Origin: [Clostridium] innocuum
GTDB taxonomy: Bacteria; Bacillota_I; Bacilli_A; Erysipelotrichales; Erysipelotrichaceae
Reading direction: 5' to 3'
Length of the DNA: 64,000 nucleotides
Assembly (NCBI GenBank): GCA_012317185.1
Contig: CP048838.1
Coordinates: 62,001-126,000 of the forward strand
The translations under genes were made by a program, and so were the position numbers. This document shows, piece after piece, positions 43,331 through 52,481 of the stretch. The notes under the pieces are model-generated. The model saw nothing but the letters and a program-made list of their open reading frames with translations, was not told the DNA's origin and searched no databases. Numbering within the stretch: position 1 is the stretch's first letter; the number at the start of each line of letters is the position of its first letter.

Positions 43331-44702
43331 AATGCTTATTGCTATACAGATGTCTTGCGACATAAACGCCGCTTGCACTTGCATGTGAGAGGGAATGGGT
43401 AACACCGCTGCAATCACCAATCACATACAGTCCTTCATGCCTGGTTTCCAGATTATGATCAATTTCAACCTCCAGATTATAGAATTTTACCTCTACACCA
43501 TACAGCAGGGTATCATCATTGGCAGTTCCCGGTGCCACCTTGTCCAGTGCATAAATCATTTCGATAATGTCATCCATCTGACGTTTAGGAATTACCAGAC
43601 TCAGATCACCCGGTGTAGCGGATAAGGTTGGTGTGACGAAGCTTTCCGCGATACGGGAATCCGTGCTTCTCTGTCCGCGTATCAAATCACCAAAGCGCTG
43701 TACGATGACACCGCCCCCAAGCATATTGGAAAGACGCGCAATGCTTTCCCCATATTCGTTGCTGTCCTTAAACGGCTCTGTAAAGTGATTGCTTACCAAC
43801 AGGGCGAAATTCGTATTCTCTGTATAGCGGGAAGGGTCTTCATAGCTGTGTCCGTTCACCGTTACAATTCCGTTGGTATTTTCACTGACGACAACACCGC
43901 GGGGATTCATGCAGAAGGTACGGACCTTGTCCTGAAACTTCGTCGTACGGTATACGATTTTGCTTTCATACAATTCATCCGTCAGATCGGAAAAAATGCT
44001 GTAGGGCAGTTCTACACGCACACCGATGTCCACACGGTTGCTCTTCGTGGCAATTCCCAGGCTTTTACAGATGCTTCCCATCCATTTGCTTCCGCTGCGG
44101 CCTGTGGATATAATGCATTTGCTGCCGGTAAAGCTTTTATCCCTGCTCACCAGACGATAGCCGTTCTCCAGCTTTTCCACTGCATCTATATGCGTATGGA
44201 AGTGGATTTCAATTTTATCCTTCAGCTGATTGTACAGGTTTTCCAGAACAATATAATTCACATCCGTACCAAGATGGCGTACGCTTGCCTCCAGCAGATG
44301 TAAATCATTCTGCATGCATTTCTTTTTCAGATGCGTATTTTCATTTGTATAAAGCTTTGTCCCCTGTCCACCGTTTGCCACATTGATCTCATCGACATAA
44401 TTCATCAGATCAATTGCTTCTTTCCTTCCGATATGTTCGTATAAGGTACCGCCAAACTGGTTGGTGATATTGTATTTTCCATCAGAAAAGGCTCCTGCTC
44501 CGCCAAACCCGTTCATAATGGCACAGGTCTTACAGTTGATGCAGGATTTAATTTTCACCCCGTCAATCGGACATTTTCTTTTTTCCAGCGGGTTTCCTGT
44601 TTCGAATAAAGCAATCTTCAGCTCCGGGTTCAGTTTCATCGCCTCGTAGGCAGAGAAAATACCGCCGGGACCGGCCCCGACAATCAGTAAATCAAAATCC
44701 AT
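43329..44702 (-). CDS. FAD-dependent oxidoreductase, uncharacterised
   Basis: The 457-residue protein begins with a Rossmann FAD motif (LLIVGAGPGGIFSAYEA, Gly at 8, 10 and 13) followed by a cysteine-rich stretch (CPIDGVKIKSCINCKTC) and NGFGGAGAFSDGKYN, and ends with LYVIGDCSGVTHSLSHA. The cysteine stretch is typical of a clade of bacterial dehydrogenases of unknown substrate (HI0933/YhiN-unlike). It is monocistronic. Oxidoreductase activity is inferred from the fold. Confidence 0.85.
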   Translation of the reverse strand: MDFDLLIVGAGPGGIFSAYEAMKLNPELKIALFETGNPLEKRKCPIDGVKIKSCINCKTCAIMNGFGGAGAFSDGKYNITNQFGGTLYEHIGRKEAIDLMNYVDEINVANGGQGTKLYTNENTHLKKKCMQNDLHLLEASVRHLGTDVNYIVLENLYNQLKDKIEIHFHTHIDAVEKLENGYRLVSRDKSFTGSKCIISTGRSGSKWMGSICKSLGIATKSNRVDIGVRVELPYSIFSDLTDELYESKIVYRTTKFQDKVRTFCMNPRGVVVSENTNGIVTVNGHSYEDPSRYTENTNFALLVSNHFTEPFKDSNEYGESIARLSNMLGGGVIVQRFGDLIRGQRSTDSRIAESFVTPTLSATPGDLSLVIPKRQMDDIIEMIYALDKVAPGTANDDTLLYGVEVKFYNLEVEIDHNLETRHEGLYVIGDCSGVTHSLSHASASGVYVARHLYSNKH

Positions 44703-45007
44703 ATGTTACCTCCATCGTTATATGTATAACTTCCGGGAAATCTTGAATTTCCTATGGTATTTTATCACAGAAACAGAAAAAAGCCAGCGGTATTCGTGAA
44801 AACTTTATGAAAACGGTTACTATTCACTAACCTATATTGTATATAACGCTTAGATAAGGGCAAAAGAAAGCTTATATTACTTATGGGTTTTGATTGAAAC
44901 TGCGTATCATAAGCATAAATAACTCTCCACACTTGTTATGCAGAGAGCCTTTCATTGTATGGAGATATGGTTAAAGGTGTTGCTCTTATACGATCACTTA
45001 CATCGTG
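44703..45007. other. Intergenic interval
   Basis: No ORF with a ribosome site was seen. A weak CTCTC/GAGAG hairpin at about 44925-44950 may be the end of the Rpn gene transcript. Confidence 0.35.
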
Positions 45008-45958
45008 TCAGGTATGTACTTGTTTTTTAATAGCCTCCAGGGTATCACACTTTAAAATTAAACTCGATACGATATGCAACTGGTCCTCGGTTAATGACTG
45101 CAGCCACGCTGTGCAGTCTTCCTGATATTTGGCTTCCATAAGACTATGTAAGAGCTGTCTCTCTCCTTCGATTCTACCTTCAACCTTACCTTCAGCTTTC
45201 CCTTTAATGATTCCTTCCTTCATCCCCTCTTCAAAGCTGTCCTCCAAGCCGTAGCGATAACGTGCCTCTCCCATCTGAATCGCCATTGCGGTTGACCACA
45301 GCTCATCATCCTTCTGCATTTCCTCGTACTTGTCCATGAATACCTTCACCAGCCTTTCCTTTGATTCCAGTATATCATTTTTCGCATTGTTTTCAAACAG
45401 GAAGCACTGCTGTTCAAAGTCATCCATCTGCTGGATGGCCTTTTTCTTAGCGATTTCATTGATAACAGGCAGATGGATGTAGGTTCTTCTAATCAATGGG
45501 TGTTTACTCTCATCTTCCCCCTGCTCATTGCGCATCTGATAGTGATTGATCAGATTTTTATTATTCCATGCGCATTTTTCAATGAAAATAATCTGATATA
45601 CCGGCTTTAAATCCTTGTACTTTTCACTGCTATCCAGCTGGTTGTTCAATGCTCTGGCCCCATAAAATTCAAAGCGCATCATTTCCGCTACTCCTGCATA
45701 GGTAGTCTGCATTTCCAGGTTAAAAAAACGACCTTTCTCATCCTTCACATGAACATCCAGAATAATGCGTTTCTTCCCGATTGTTCCGGGATCCAGATTC
45801 GGATTCTGTACAATGCTTTCCTTTACCTTAATTCCGGTAACACGTTCAATAATGGTGTTGCGGGCGTACACAGAGCCTTCATCCTCACGTGACAGTGTGT
45901 ACTTGAAGAATACATCATTGCAGTAATCCAATACAGTATTTGCTTTCGTATTTTCCAT
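45008..45958 (-). CDS. Rpn family recombination-promoting nuclease / PD-(D/E)XK transposase-like
   Basis: The 316-residue protein has the Rpn (YhgA-like, formerly transposase_31) pattern: VLDYCNDVFFKYTLS, a PD-(D/E)XK core with ILDVHVKDEKGRFFNLEMQ (Asp, Glu-x-Gln), and YGARALNNQL with LKPVYQIIFIEKC. The C-terminal half has a low-complexity linker of Glu-Gly-Lys repeats (GKAEGKVEGRIEGE) that is common in this family. The start MENTKANT has GAAGGAGG; eleven earlier codons are open but lack one. RecA-independent recombination and anti-phage roles are reported for the family; this copy appears intact. Confidence 0.88.
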   Translation of the reverse strand: MENTKANTVLDYCNDVFFKYTLSREDEGSVYARNTIIERVTGIKVKESIVQNPNLDPGTIGKKRIILDVHVKDEKGRFFNLEMQTTYAGVAEMMRFEFYGARALNNQLDSSEKYKDLKPVYQIIFIEKCAWNNKNLINHYQMRNEQGEDESKHPLIRRTYIHLPVINEIAKKKAIQQMDDFEQQCFLFENNAKNDILESKERLVKVFMDKYEEMQKDDELWSTAMAIQMGEARYRYGLEDSFEEGMKEGIIKGKAEGKVEGRIEGERQLLHSLMEAKYQEDCTAWLQSLTEDQLHIVSSLILKCDTLEAIKKQVHT

Positions 45959-46228
45959 GACGAAAACCTCCTTCTGTAAGCTCATCATCACTTACATACT
46001 TCTATACGTTAAGAAGGTATGAAATTCCAAAAAAATCCACATATTCTTGATTTTTTCCTGCTTTAAAAGGATTGTCAGCTTGCATTTTACAGAGTTGCGA
46101 TTTCGATCACTTCTATCTAAATGTATATAACAGAAAAAGATGAGGCGATAAAATAGCTTTTCTGCCTTTATAAAGAAACAGGTATAATCCTGCAATCGAT
46201 GTCCATACTTCAGCTATGAGGTGAAGAA

Positions 46229-46609
46229 ATGAAACGTTATGCAATAATCGGCTGTCTGTGGTTTCTTATGGCATCTGCTATGATTCATGGAAATGCCAGA
46301 GCAGAGATTGATTATGAAATCCGCTATGACAGCAATACGAAGCAGACCTATGAGCTGAAACAGAAAATTCAGGATATCTATTCCGAGCTGGTTCGTGGTG
46401 TACATAAGGAATCCTATATTCTGATGGTGCTTCATAATAAGGAATTATTTGCTTACCGAAAGGATCTTCAGGCTGACTGGAAACAGAATCAGCTAGTGAT
46501 TACTGAGGGTGATGGAAAAGGAGATACGATTACCGGTACGCTGCGAACAGAAAGTGTGTGTGTTCCGGAGGTTCAGCCGCGTTCCCTTTTTCAGGAGATA
46601 TTTCAATAG
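46229..46609 (+). CDS. Secreted protein, unknown
   Basis: Not recognised. The 126-residue protein has a signal peptide (MKRYAIIGCLWFLMASAM, cut near ARA-EI) and a soluble charged mature part with EIRYDSNTKQTYELK. GAGGTGAAG precedes the ATG. A terminator follows, so it is monocistronic, ahead of the LytTR-ABC operon. Confidence 0.65.
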   Translation: MKRYAIIGCLWFLMASAMIHGNARAEIDYEIRYDSNTKQTYELKQKIQDIYSELVRGVHKESYILMVLHNKELFAYRKDLQADWKQNQLVITEGDGKGDTITGTLRTESVCVPEVQPRSLFQEIFQ

Positions 46610-46621
46610 ATATATTTGCAA

Positions 46622-46658
46622 ACATCAACGGCTTTTTCCTGTTGGTGTTTTTTTTTTC
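46622..46658 (+). terminator. Terminator of the secreted-protein gene
   Basis: ACATCAACGG pairs with CC-TGTTGGTGT (one bulge, one G-U) and is followed by about nine T. Confidence 0.8.
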
Positions 46659-46748
46659 TTGCAGGTGAGTCACGGTTTCCTGCAACTTGGTTGAATTTTA
46701 TAGCTTTTCTATTCATGTGCAAATATAATAAAAACAGGAGGATGCGGT

Positions 46749-47177
46749 ATGAAAATCATTGAGGGTAAGGATTCACAACAGCTGGATGTTCGCATCCGGT
46801 TTGACTCGGAGGAGGAAAAACAGGCAGCTTTCCGCTTGCTGGCAGCTATGCATCAAAAGCTGATCGGCTTGCAAAGAGATAAGGAATACCTGCTGCGTCT
46901 GGAGGATGTCTGCTTTATCGCTTCCAGTGACAAGCGTACCTTTTTATATACTGCACAGGGCTGTTACGAGTCTATGCTCTGGCTTTATCAGATGGAAGAA
47001 CAGCTGAATGATGATTTCATACGAATCAACAAAGCAACAATTATCAATATGGAACATGTAACCAGCATGCATGCAGACCTGAGGTCAAGAATCCGGGTAT
47101 ATCTGGATACCGGTCATCAGCATATGGTCACAAGGACCTATGTAAAGGCGTTTAAGCAGAAGCTGAAAGGGGAATAA
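46749..47177 (+). CDS. LytTR family DNA-binding protein without receiver
   Basis: The 142-residue protein is a stand-alone LytTR regulator: DVRIRFDSEEEK, then the LytTR domain (about 45-140) with VCFIASSDKRTFLYT, DFIRINKATIINMEHV and VYLDTGHQHMVTRTYVKAFK. Together with the next membrane gene it matches the LytTR regulatory systems (HdrRM/BrsRM of streptococci), in which a membrane partner holds the regulator. AGGAGG precedes the ATG. It heads a four-gene operon with an ABC transporter. Confidence 0.88.
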   Translation: MKIIEGKDSQQLDVRIRFDSEEEKQAAFRLLAAMHQKLIGLQRDKEYLLRLEDVCFIASSDKRTFLYTAQGCYESMLWLYQMEEQLNDDFIRINKATIINMEHVTSMHADLRSRIRVYLDTGHQHMVTRTYVKAFKQKLKGE

Positions 47178-47181
47178 TGGC

Positions 47182-47655
47182 ATGTATAACTATCTGGTTA
47201 AATTTTTTAGAAATGTAACAATGTCCTTTTTTACTGCGATTTGTGTAATTGCATTGGCAGGTGTCACATGCCGGGATGGAATTATGAAGGTGTCAAGCTT
47301 TTATGTGCAGGGCGGTATTTCCTTTTCTGCTGTTTTTGAGCTTTTATTGCTTTCCTCTCTTCTGGCATTATGCAATTTGCTTCTGGATAAGCCCACAGTA
47401 TTTCCTGCAATGCGCCTGACCTACAAAATTATTTTGCGTATTGCAGTTGTTATGATGCTGATTCTACCGTTTATTTATGTATGCCGCTGGTTTCCTGTTG
47501 ATGATCATGCAGCATGGATCGGCTTTGTTGTCTGCTTTCTGTTAAGCTTCTCGGCAGCAACTCTGCTAAGTGTATATGCCACACGAAGAAAGGATCGGGA
47601 ATATCAGAAGCTGCTGGAGGCCTATAAGGCTAAGAAAGAGGAGAGGAAAAAATGA
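47182..47655 (+). CDS. DUF3021-like four-helix membrane protein
   Basis: The 157-residue protein has four hydrophobic segments (about 12-30, 46-66, 82-98, 108-130) and a basic tail rich in Lys and Glu. Position directly after a receiver-less LytTR gene matches the DUF3021 inhibitor of LytTR regulatory systems; the family call rests on topology and context. It overlaps the ATPase gene by ATGA. Confidence 0.7.
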   Translation: MYNYLVKFFRNVTMSFFTAICVIALAGVTCRDGIMKVSSFYVQGGISFSAVFELLLLSSLLALCNLLLDKPTVFPAMRLTYKIILRIAVVMMLILPFIYVCRWFPVDDHAAWIGFVVCFLLSFSAATLLSVYATRRKDREYQKLLEAYKAKKEERKK

Positions 47656-48494
47656 CAATACTGGAAGCGGATCATATACAGAAGAGATTTGCGGAAAAAA
47701 TGGTTTTAATGGATATCAGCTTTTCCATTGAGAAGCCGGAAATCTTTGGACTTCTGGGACCGTCAGGGTCAGGAAAAACAACGCTGATACGGATTCTACT
47801 TGGCTTATTAAAGAAGGACGGCGGCAGCTCATATGTTCTGGGAAATGATTCCGGACAGCTAAGTGATGATACGTATGCACAGATTGGTATAATGCTGGAT
47901 GAAGCTGGATTATATGATCGTTTATCCTGTATAGATAATCTGGATATATACAGAAGGCTCTATCAGCTTCCTTATAATGTCATAGAACCGGCACTGCGCC
48001 GTGTATCTCTGTATGACAGCAGACAGAAAGCAGTCATTAAGCTGTCAAAGGGAATGAAGCAGCGGCTTTCCTTTGCCAGAGCATTGCTTCATGAGCCTAG
48101 GGTTTTATTTTTGGATGAGCCTACCTCGGGACTGGATCCGGCAACAACATCCAACATTCATGAGCTTTTGTTTGAGCTGAAGGAAAAGGGTGTCACTATC
48201 TTTCTGACAACACACGATATGGAGGAGGCAACACGCCTATGCGACAGAGTGGCCTTTTTGAATGAGGGCTCTATCATCGAATGTGATACGCCGGAAGCTA
48301 TCTGCTACAAATACAATACGACGAATCAGGTTAACATAACGACAGCGCAGGGAGAGAGTATTGTGCTGGATATCAAGAGAGATGCAGAAAAGATTATGCA
48401 TCTGATGGAAGCCGGACATGTGAAGACCATCCATTCCATGGAGCCTACACTGGAAACTGTATTTATCTCACTGACAGGAAAGGAGCTGGTCTGA
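47652..48494 (+). CDS. ABC transporter ATP-binding protein (drug/bacteriocin export type)
   Basis: The 280-residue ATPase has Walker A GPSGSGKTT (about 36-44), signature LSKGMKQRLSFARALL, Walker B VLFLDEPTSGLD and switch His in TTHDMEE. The C-terminal extension (about 215-280) resembles the DrrA/CcmA-type tail. It pairs with the ABC-2 permease one base downstream and is co-expressed with the LytTR pair. Substrate unknown. Confidence 0.9.
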   Translation: MTILEADHIQKRFAEKMVLMDISFSIEKPEIFGLLGPSGSGKTTLIRILLGLLKKDGGSSYVLGNDSGQLSDDTYAQIGIMLDEAGLYDRLSCIDNLDIYRRLYQLPYNVIEPALRRVSLYDSRQKAVIKLSKGMKQRLSFARALLHEPRVLFLDEPTSGLDPATTSNIHELLFELKEKGVTIFLTTHDMEEATRLCDRVAFLNEGSIIECDTPEAICYKYNTTNQVNITTAQGESIVLDIKRDAEKIMHLMEAGHVKTIHSMEPTLETVFISLTGKELV

Positions 48495-48495
48495 T

Positions 48496-49197
48496 ATGAA
48501 GCCTTCTCATATATATGCAATCATCCGTAAGCAGCTAAAGGACACCTTTCGTAATAAGCCTACGCTTGTACAGTTTGTGATGTTTCCGGCAATCGCAGCA
48601 ATTCTGACACTTTCCGCCGGCGAATTTGAACTGCCGAAAAGATACTTTGTAAATCTGTTTTCTGTTATGTATGTATGCATGGCTCCGATTCTCATCCTGT
48701 CTGCAATCATCAGTGAGGAAAAGGAAAAGGGCTCTTTACGTATGCTCATGATGTCGAATGTAAAACCGATGGAATATCTGCTGGGCATCGGAGCGTATGT
48801 GTTTGTATTTTGTATGGCAGGTGTGCTGTTTATGGGATTACTGGGGAAATACTCCCTGCAGGAGCTGTGGATGTTTCTGCTGCTGAATGCATGCGGTATT
48901 CTGATTTCCTCAGTTATTGGCGGACTGATTGGGGTTGTGAGTGATAATCAGACGGCTGCCAGCGGTCTGTCCGTTCCTGCCATGCTGCTTACTTCCTTTA
49001 TTCCCATGCTGTCAATGTTTAATGCCTCCATACGCAATGTTGGAAAATTTCTATATTCTCAACAAATTTATGAGCAGATCAACAACAGCTCTACGATCGT
49101 TCTGTCCGCGCAGTCATTTGTTGTGGTACTGATAAATTTTGCTCTTGTGCTTGTGTTATATGTGTATATGTATAGAAAGAAGCAGCTGCTTGCCTGA
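48496..49197 (+). CDS. ABC-2 type permease
   Basis: The 233-residue protein has six hydrophobic segments and the ABC-2 pattern: HIYAIIRKQLKDTFRNKPTL at the N-terminus, EEKEKGSLRMLMMSNVKP in the first loop, and DNQTAASGLSVPAMLLTSF later. It follows the ATPase by one base and ends the operon. Terminator at 49282-49320. Confidence 0.87.
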   Translation: MKPSHIYAIIRKQLKDTFRNKPTLVQFVMFPAIAAILTLSAGEFELPKRYFVNLFSVMYVCMAPILILSAIISEEKEKGSLRMLMMSNVKPMEYLLGIGAYVFVFCMAGVLFMGLLGKYSLQELWMFLLLNACGILISSVIGGLIGVVSDNQTAASGLSVPAMLLTSFIPMLSMFNASIRNVGKFLYSQQIYEQINNSSTIVLSAQSFVVVLINFALVLVLYVYMYRKKQLLA

Positions 49198-49281
49198 GTA
49201 GAGAACAAACATGTATAGCTCTTTATGCAGTATTCTTTTGAATAAACCAAACGTATGCCCTTTTCATAAAGCTTGTAAATG

Positions 49282-49320
49282 AAAACTGCAAGTATCCTAC
49301 ACATACCTGTAGTTTTTTTT
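49282..49320 (+). terminator. Terminator of the LytTR-ABC operon
   Basis: AAAACT-CA and TG-AGTTTT with inner GTAT/ATAC pairing form a hairpin that runs into T8. Confidence 0.7.
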
Positions 49321-49431
49321 GTATACTTCTCGGAAAATTTCACAAAATAGAAAAGAGTTTTTATTCCTGGCATAAAAAGTGTGTGAAAAAAATGCTATAA
49401 TGAAAGAGCATGAAAGAGAGAAGGGATACTT

Positions 49432-50307
49432 TTGAAATTAAGCAATAAAGAATTGGTGCAGGATACGTTGTGGATCCTTGCGGGAAATATTGCTCTGGCC
49501 ATGGGGGTTGCCTGGTTTATATTGCCCAATGATGTACTGACGGGGGGCCTGGCGGGTGTTGCAATCGCACTGGAGCCGCTGATTCATTTAAATCCTGAAC
49601 TGGTGATCAATGTATTGACCGTCGTACTGTTTCTTGCAGGATCACTTGTCCTGGGGAAAAAGTTTGCGGCAAAAACGATTCTGAGTACAATCTGTTATCC
49701 GCTGCTGCTTACTTTACTGTCCTATCTGGCAAAACATGTGATTGCTCCGGATACCTTTATCATGGATAAATATTTAGCCACCATTTACGGCGGTGCGCTG
49801 ATGGGTATCGGTGTCGGCTGTGTGTTTCGTACAGGTGCCAGTACCGGAGGTATGGATATTCCACCACTGATCATTAACAAGTATACCCATATACCGCTTC
49901 CGACACTGGTTTTGATTGTGGACGCGCTTACCGTACTGCTTGGTGCTGCCGTATACGGACTGCAGGCTGCACTTACAGGAATTCTGTCAGTCTGGGTAAG
50001 CAGCTATATGATCAATAAAACCATGATGATCGGTGGACATGATGCGCGTAATGTGATGATTGTATCCAATAAGCATACGGAAATTATGGACCGTATTCAT
50101 GAGGTGTTGGAGCGCGGGACTACGATTCTGGAAGCAACCGGCGGTTATTCTTCCGAGAAACGACCGGTCATAATGGCTGTGGTATCCAAAAAGCAGCTGC
50201 CGGAGCTGGAGCATCTGGTGTCGCATATTGATCCGGAGGCATTTGTTATCGTTATGGAAGCAAATGAAGTACAGGGTCTTGGGTTCACTTATGAGGAGGA
50301 GCTATAG
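49432..50307 (+). CDS. YitT family membrane protein
   Basis: The 291-residue protein has five or six membrane segments (first about residues 11-30, FILPNDVLTGGLAGVAIAL) and a C-terminal DUF2179 domain (about 205-290; AFVIVMEANEVQGLGF at the end). The family occurs in Firmicutes as a predicted transporter of unknown substrate. The start is a TTG codon with AAGGGA seven bases upstream; no ATG fits better. Confidence 0.88.
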   Translation: MKLSNKELVQDTLWILAGNIALAMGVAWFILPNDVLTGGLAGVAIALEPLIHLNPELVINVLTVVLFLAGSLVLGKKFAAKTILSTICYPLLLTLLSYLAKHVIAPDTFIMDKYLATIYGGALMGIGVGCVFRTGASTGGMDIPPLIINKYTHIPLPTLVLIVDALTVLLGAAVYGLQAALTGILSVWVSSYMINKTMMIGGHDARNVMIVSNKHTEIMDRIHEVLERGTTILEATGGYSSEKRPVIMAVVSKKQLPELEHLVSHIDPEAFVIVMEANEVQGLGFTYEEEL

Positions 50308-50350
50308 CTTTTCCTATATAATATAGAAGTTTATGAAAGGAGGCGGAAAT

Positions 50351-51148
50351 ATGCAGAATTTTAACTATCACAGTCATACAGAACGGTGCGGGCATGCTGT
50401 AGGAAGTGATGAAGCGTATGTAAAGGAAGCGATAAAGAATGGGTATCGGTATATGGGTTTCAGTGACCATGCCCCGTATCGTAACGGTGATGCACCGGGA
50501 GAGCGTATGCGGGTGGAAGAGCTTGCAGACTATGTGAGCAGTGTGAGAAAGCTGCAGCATACTTATCAGGATCAAATCGAAATCCGTCTGGGGATGGAAA
50601 TCGAATATTTTGAGGAACAGCTGGATGAGCTTATGCAATATAAGGAAGAGATGGACTATCTCATTCTCGGACAGCATGGCCCTGCATTGTATGCGCCGGA
50701 ATTTTATGATAATCACAGCGATGCGGATGTACTTCACTACGCTTCGCTGATTGAAAAGGCCTGTGAGAAGGGATTACCGGATATCATTGCGCATCCTGAT
50801 CTGTTTATGTTCGGAAAGGAAGTCTGGACAGAAGCCTGTTGTGAGGCTGCCCATAGAATCTGTGCGAATGCACAAAAGCACGGGATTATTCTGGAGGTCA
50901 ATCTGAACGGCCTGCGCTATGGGAAACGCAAGCTGGGAGAGGAATTTCGCTACACCTATCCATATCGCAGCTTCTGGGAGATTGCCTGTACCTATGATGT
51001 GGATATCGTCTATGGTCTGGATGCACATGCACCTCAAAAGTATGCCGATCAGGATTGCTTTGCTGTTGTGAATCAGGAAATTCTATATGATCTGCCGTTG
51101 ATATTTCGTAATGAGCTGCGGTTTGAAGACAGGAATAGGGGGAACTGA
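50351..51148 (+). CDS. PHP-domain phosphatase, histidinol-phosphatase (HisJ) family
   Basis: The 265-residue protein has the PHP metal-binding motif YHSHTERCGHA at its start, SDHAPY, GMEIEYF, IAHPDLF and GLDAHAP in the order of the HisJ/HisK family. AAAGGAGGCGG precedes the chosen ATG; an ATG six codons earlier lies inside it. There are no other his genes in the window, so histidinol-phosphate as the substrate is only a family guess. Confidence 0.85.
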   Translation: MQNFNYHSHTERCGHAVGSDEAYVKEAIKNGYRYMGFSDHAPYRNGDAPGERMRVEELADYVSSVRKLQHTYQDQIEIRLGMEIEYFEEQLDELMQYKEEMDYLILGQHGPALYAPEFYDNHSDADVLHYASLIEKACEKGLPDIIAHPDLFMFGKEVWTEACCEAAHRICANAQKHGIILEVNLNGLRYGKRKLGEEFRYTYPYRSFWEIACTYDVDIVYGLDAHAPQKYADQDCFAVVNQEILYDLPLIFRNELRFEDRNRGN

Positions 51149-51149
51149 G

Positions 51150-51872
51150 ATGCTGAAGGAAGCTATGTATAAAAGACATTCCCGAAGAAGCTATCTGCGA
51201 GAGAAATTGCGGGATGAGGATGCAACCTTTTTAAAGGAACGCATTCATATGTATAACCAGAAGCACGGATTGCATATGAAGCTGGTATGCGGACATCCGG
51301 AAATCTTTAAGGGATTTCGCAACAGCTACGGCATGTTTCACAATGTTGAGAATTTCATTATGATGATGGGCAATTCCCGTGATGTATATATGCAGGAGAA
51401 GCTGGGATATTTCGGTGAACGACTGATTCTGGAGGCGGTAGAGCGCAATATGGGAACCTGCTGGGTTGGCGGTACCTTTGCGAAAGATGCTTTAAAGCCC
51501 TATGTAAAGGAAGATGAGAAGCTGTACTGCGTTATCGCGATCGGCTATACCGCACATAAGAAAACCTTAAAGGAACAGCTGATTTCGCATGCAACACGGC
51601 GCAGAGGAAAAACCGTGGAGGAAATGTCAGATATCACAGCGCACAGTCCGGATTGGATGAAAAACGGAATGGAGGCAGTGCAGCTGGCACCCTCAGCACT
51701 TTTTAAACAGCCGGTGCGCTTCCGTCAGGAAAAGGATTGTGTTTATGCTGAAGTTGCCCATACGGATTCCTTTGAAATGGTGGATTTGGGAATCACCATG
51801 CTGCACTTTGAAATCGGTGCACAAAAAGGTACCTGGACATGGGGAAATCCTGCTGTCTATGAGAAAAAATAA
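51150..51872 (+). CDS. Nitroreductase family protein
   Basis: The 240-residue FMN-dependent fold shows MYKRHSRRSYLREK near the start (FMN phosphate binding), FGERLILEAVERNMGTCWVGGTF and VIAIGYTAHKK. It starts one base after the PHP gene stop with a GGGGG ribosome site, so both are co-transcribed. The C-terminal part is longer than in simple nitroreductases; substrate unknown. Confidence 0.85.
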   Translation: MLKEAMYKRHSRRSYLREKLRDEDATFLKERIHMYNQKHGLHMKLVCGHPEIFKGFRNSYGMFHNVENFIMMMGNSRDVYMQEKLGYFGERLILEAVERNMGTCWVGGTFAKDALKPYVKEDEKLYCVIAIGYTAHKKTLKEQLISHATRRRGKTVEEMSDITAHSPDWMKNGMEAVQLAPSALFKQPVRFRQEKDCVYAEVAHTDSFEMVDLGITMLHFEIGAQKGTWTWGNPAVYEKK

Positions 51873-51927
51873 ATAGATGAAAATTCAGAGGCTGATTTGC
51901 CTTAGGATATAATAGAAGTAGCTTTTT

Positions 51928-52218
51928 ATGAAATTTTATAATATTTATGAAAAGGAAGATGTGGCAGCCTTAGCCTTATATCATCTTCCCTTTTATTCAT
52001 CTCTTCAATTTACTACGGTTAAGCATTTGTCTGTGACATCAGAATCTCTTTATCAGACACCTTTTTCTTTTAAACAGCTTAATCATTTATATGTTACTGT
52101 GTTAGAACTAAAAACCGCTGCACCGCTTTTTATAACAGGCAATACACGCAGCGAGAAAACTTGTCTGTATTGGGTGGAGGTATCTTCGTTTGCACAGCTG
52201 CATCAAAGACGGGAGTGA
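51928..52218 (+). CDS. Hypothetical protein, 96 residues
   Basis: Not recognised. The frame MKFYNIYEKEDVAAL is open for 96 codons after the nitroreductase gene, but the ribosome site is weak (AGAAGTAG). Composition is ordinary, Leu/Thr/Ser-rich, with no membrane segment. It may be real or a chance frame. The following 260 bases to 52481 show nothing else. Confidence 0.35.
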   Translation: MKFYNIYEKEDVAALALYHLPFYSSLQFTTVKHLSVTSESLYQTPFSFKQLNHLYVTVLELKTAAPLFITGNTRSEKTCLYWVEVSSFAQLHQRRE

Positions 52219-52481
52219 GAGCCCTTGTTTTTCAGGCAGGGTGTATGGTATGCATTTACTTTTGAAAGATGGATATCTCATTTTTTTCACCGATAATCTG
52301 CTGTCGTTGTCATAGCTTGTCATATAAATGCCATGTCTGTGGAAAATTCTGAATCCAGTTGCTGCTGCATGCATAAAATTAAAGGAAAGGTAGGGCATCA
52401 TCCTCTTTGAGTCTTGCAAAGCAAACTTTTCTGTGTTAACGTTTACAATGGCTAGATGTTTGTAACTATGGAGGAGAGTAT

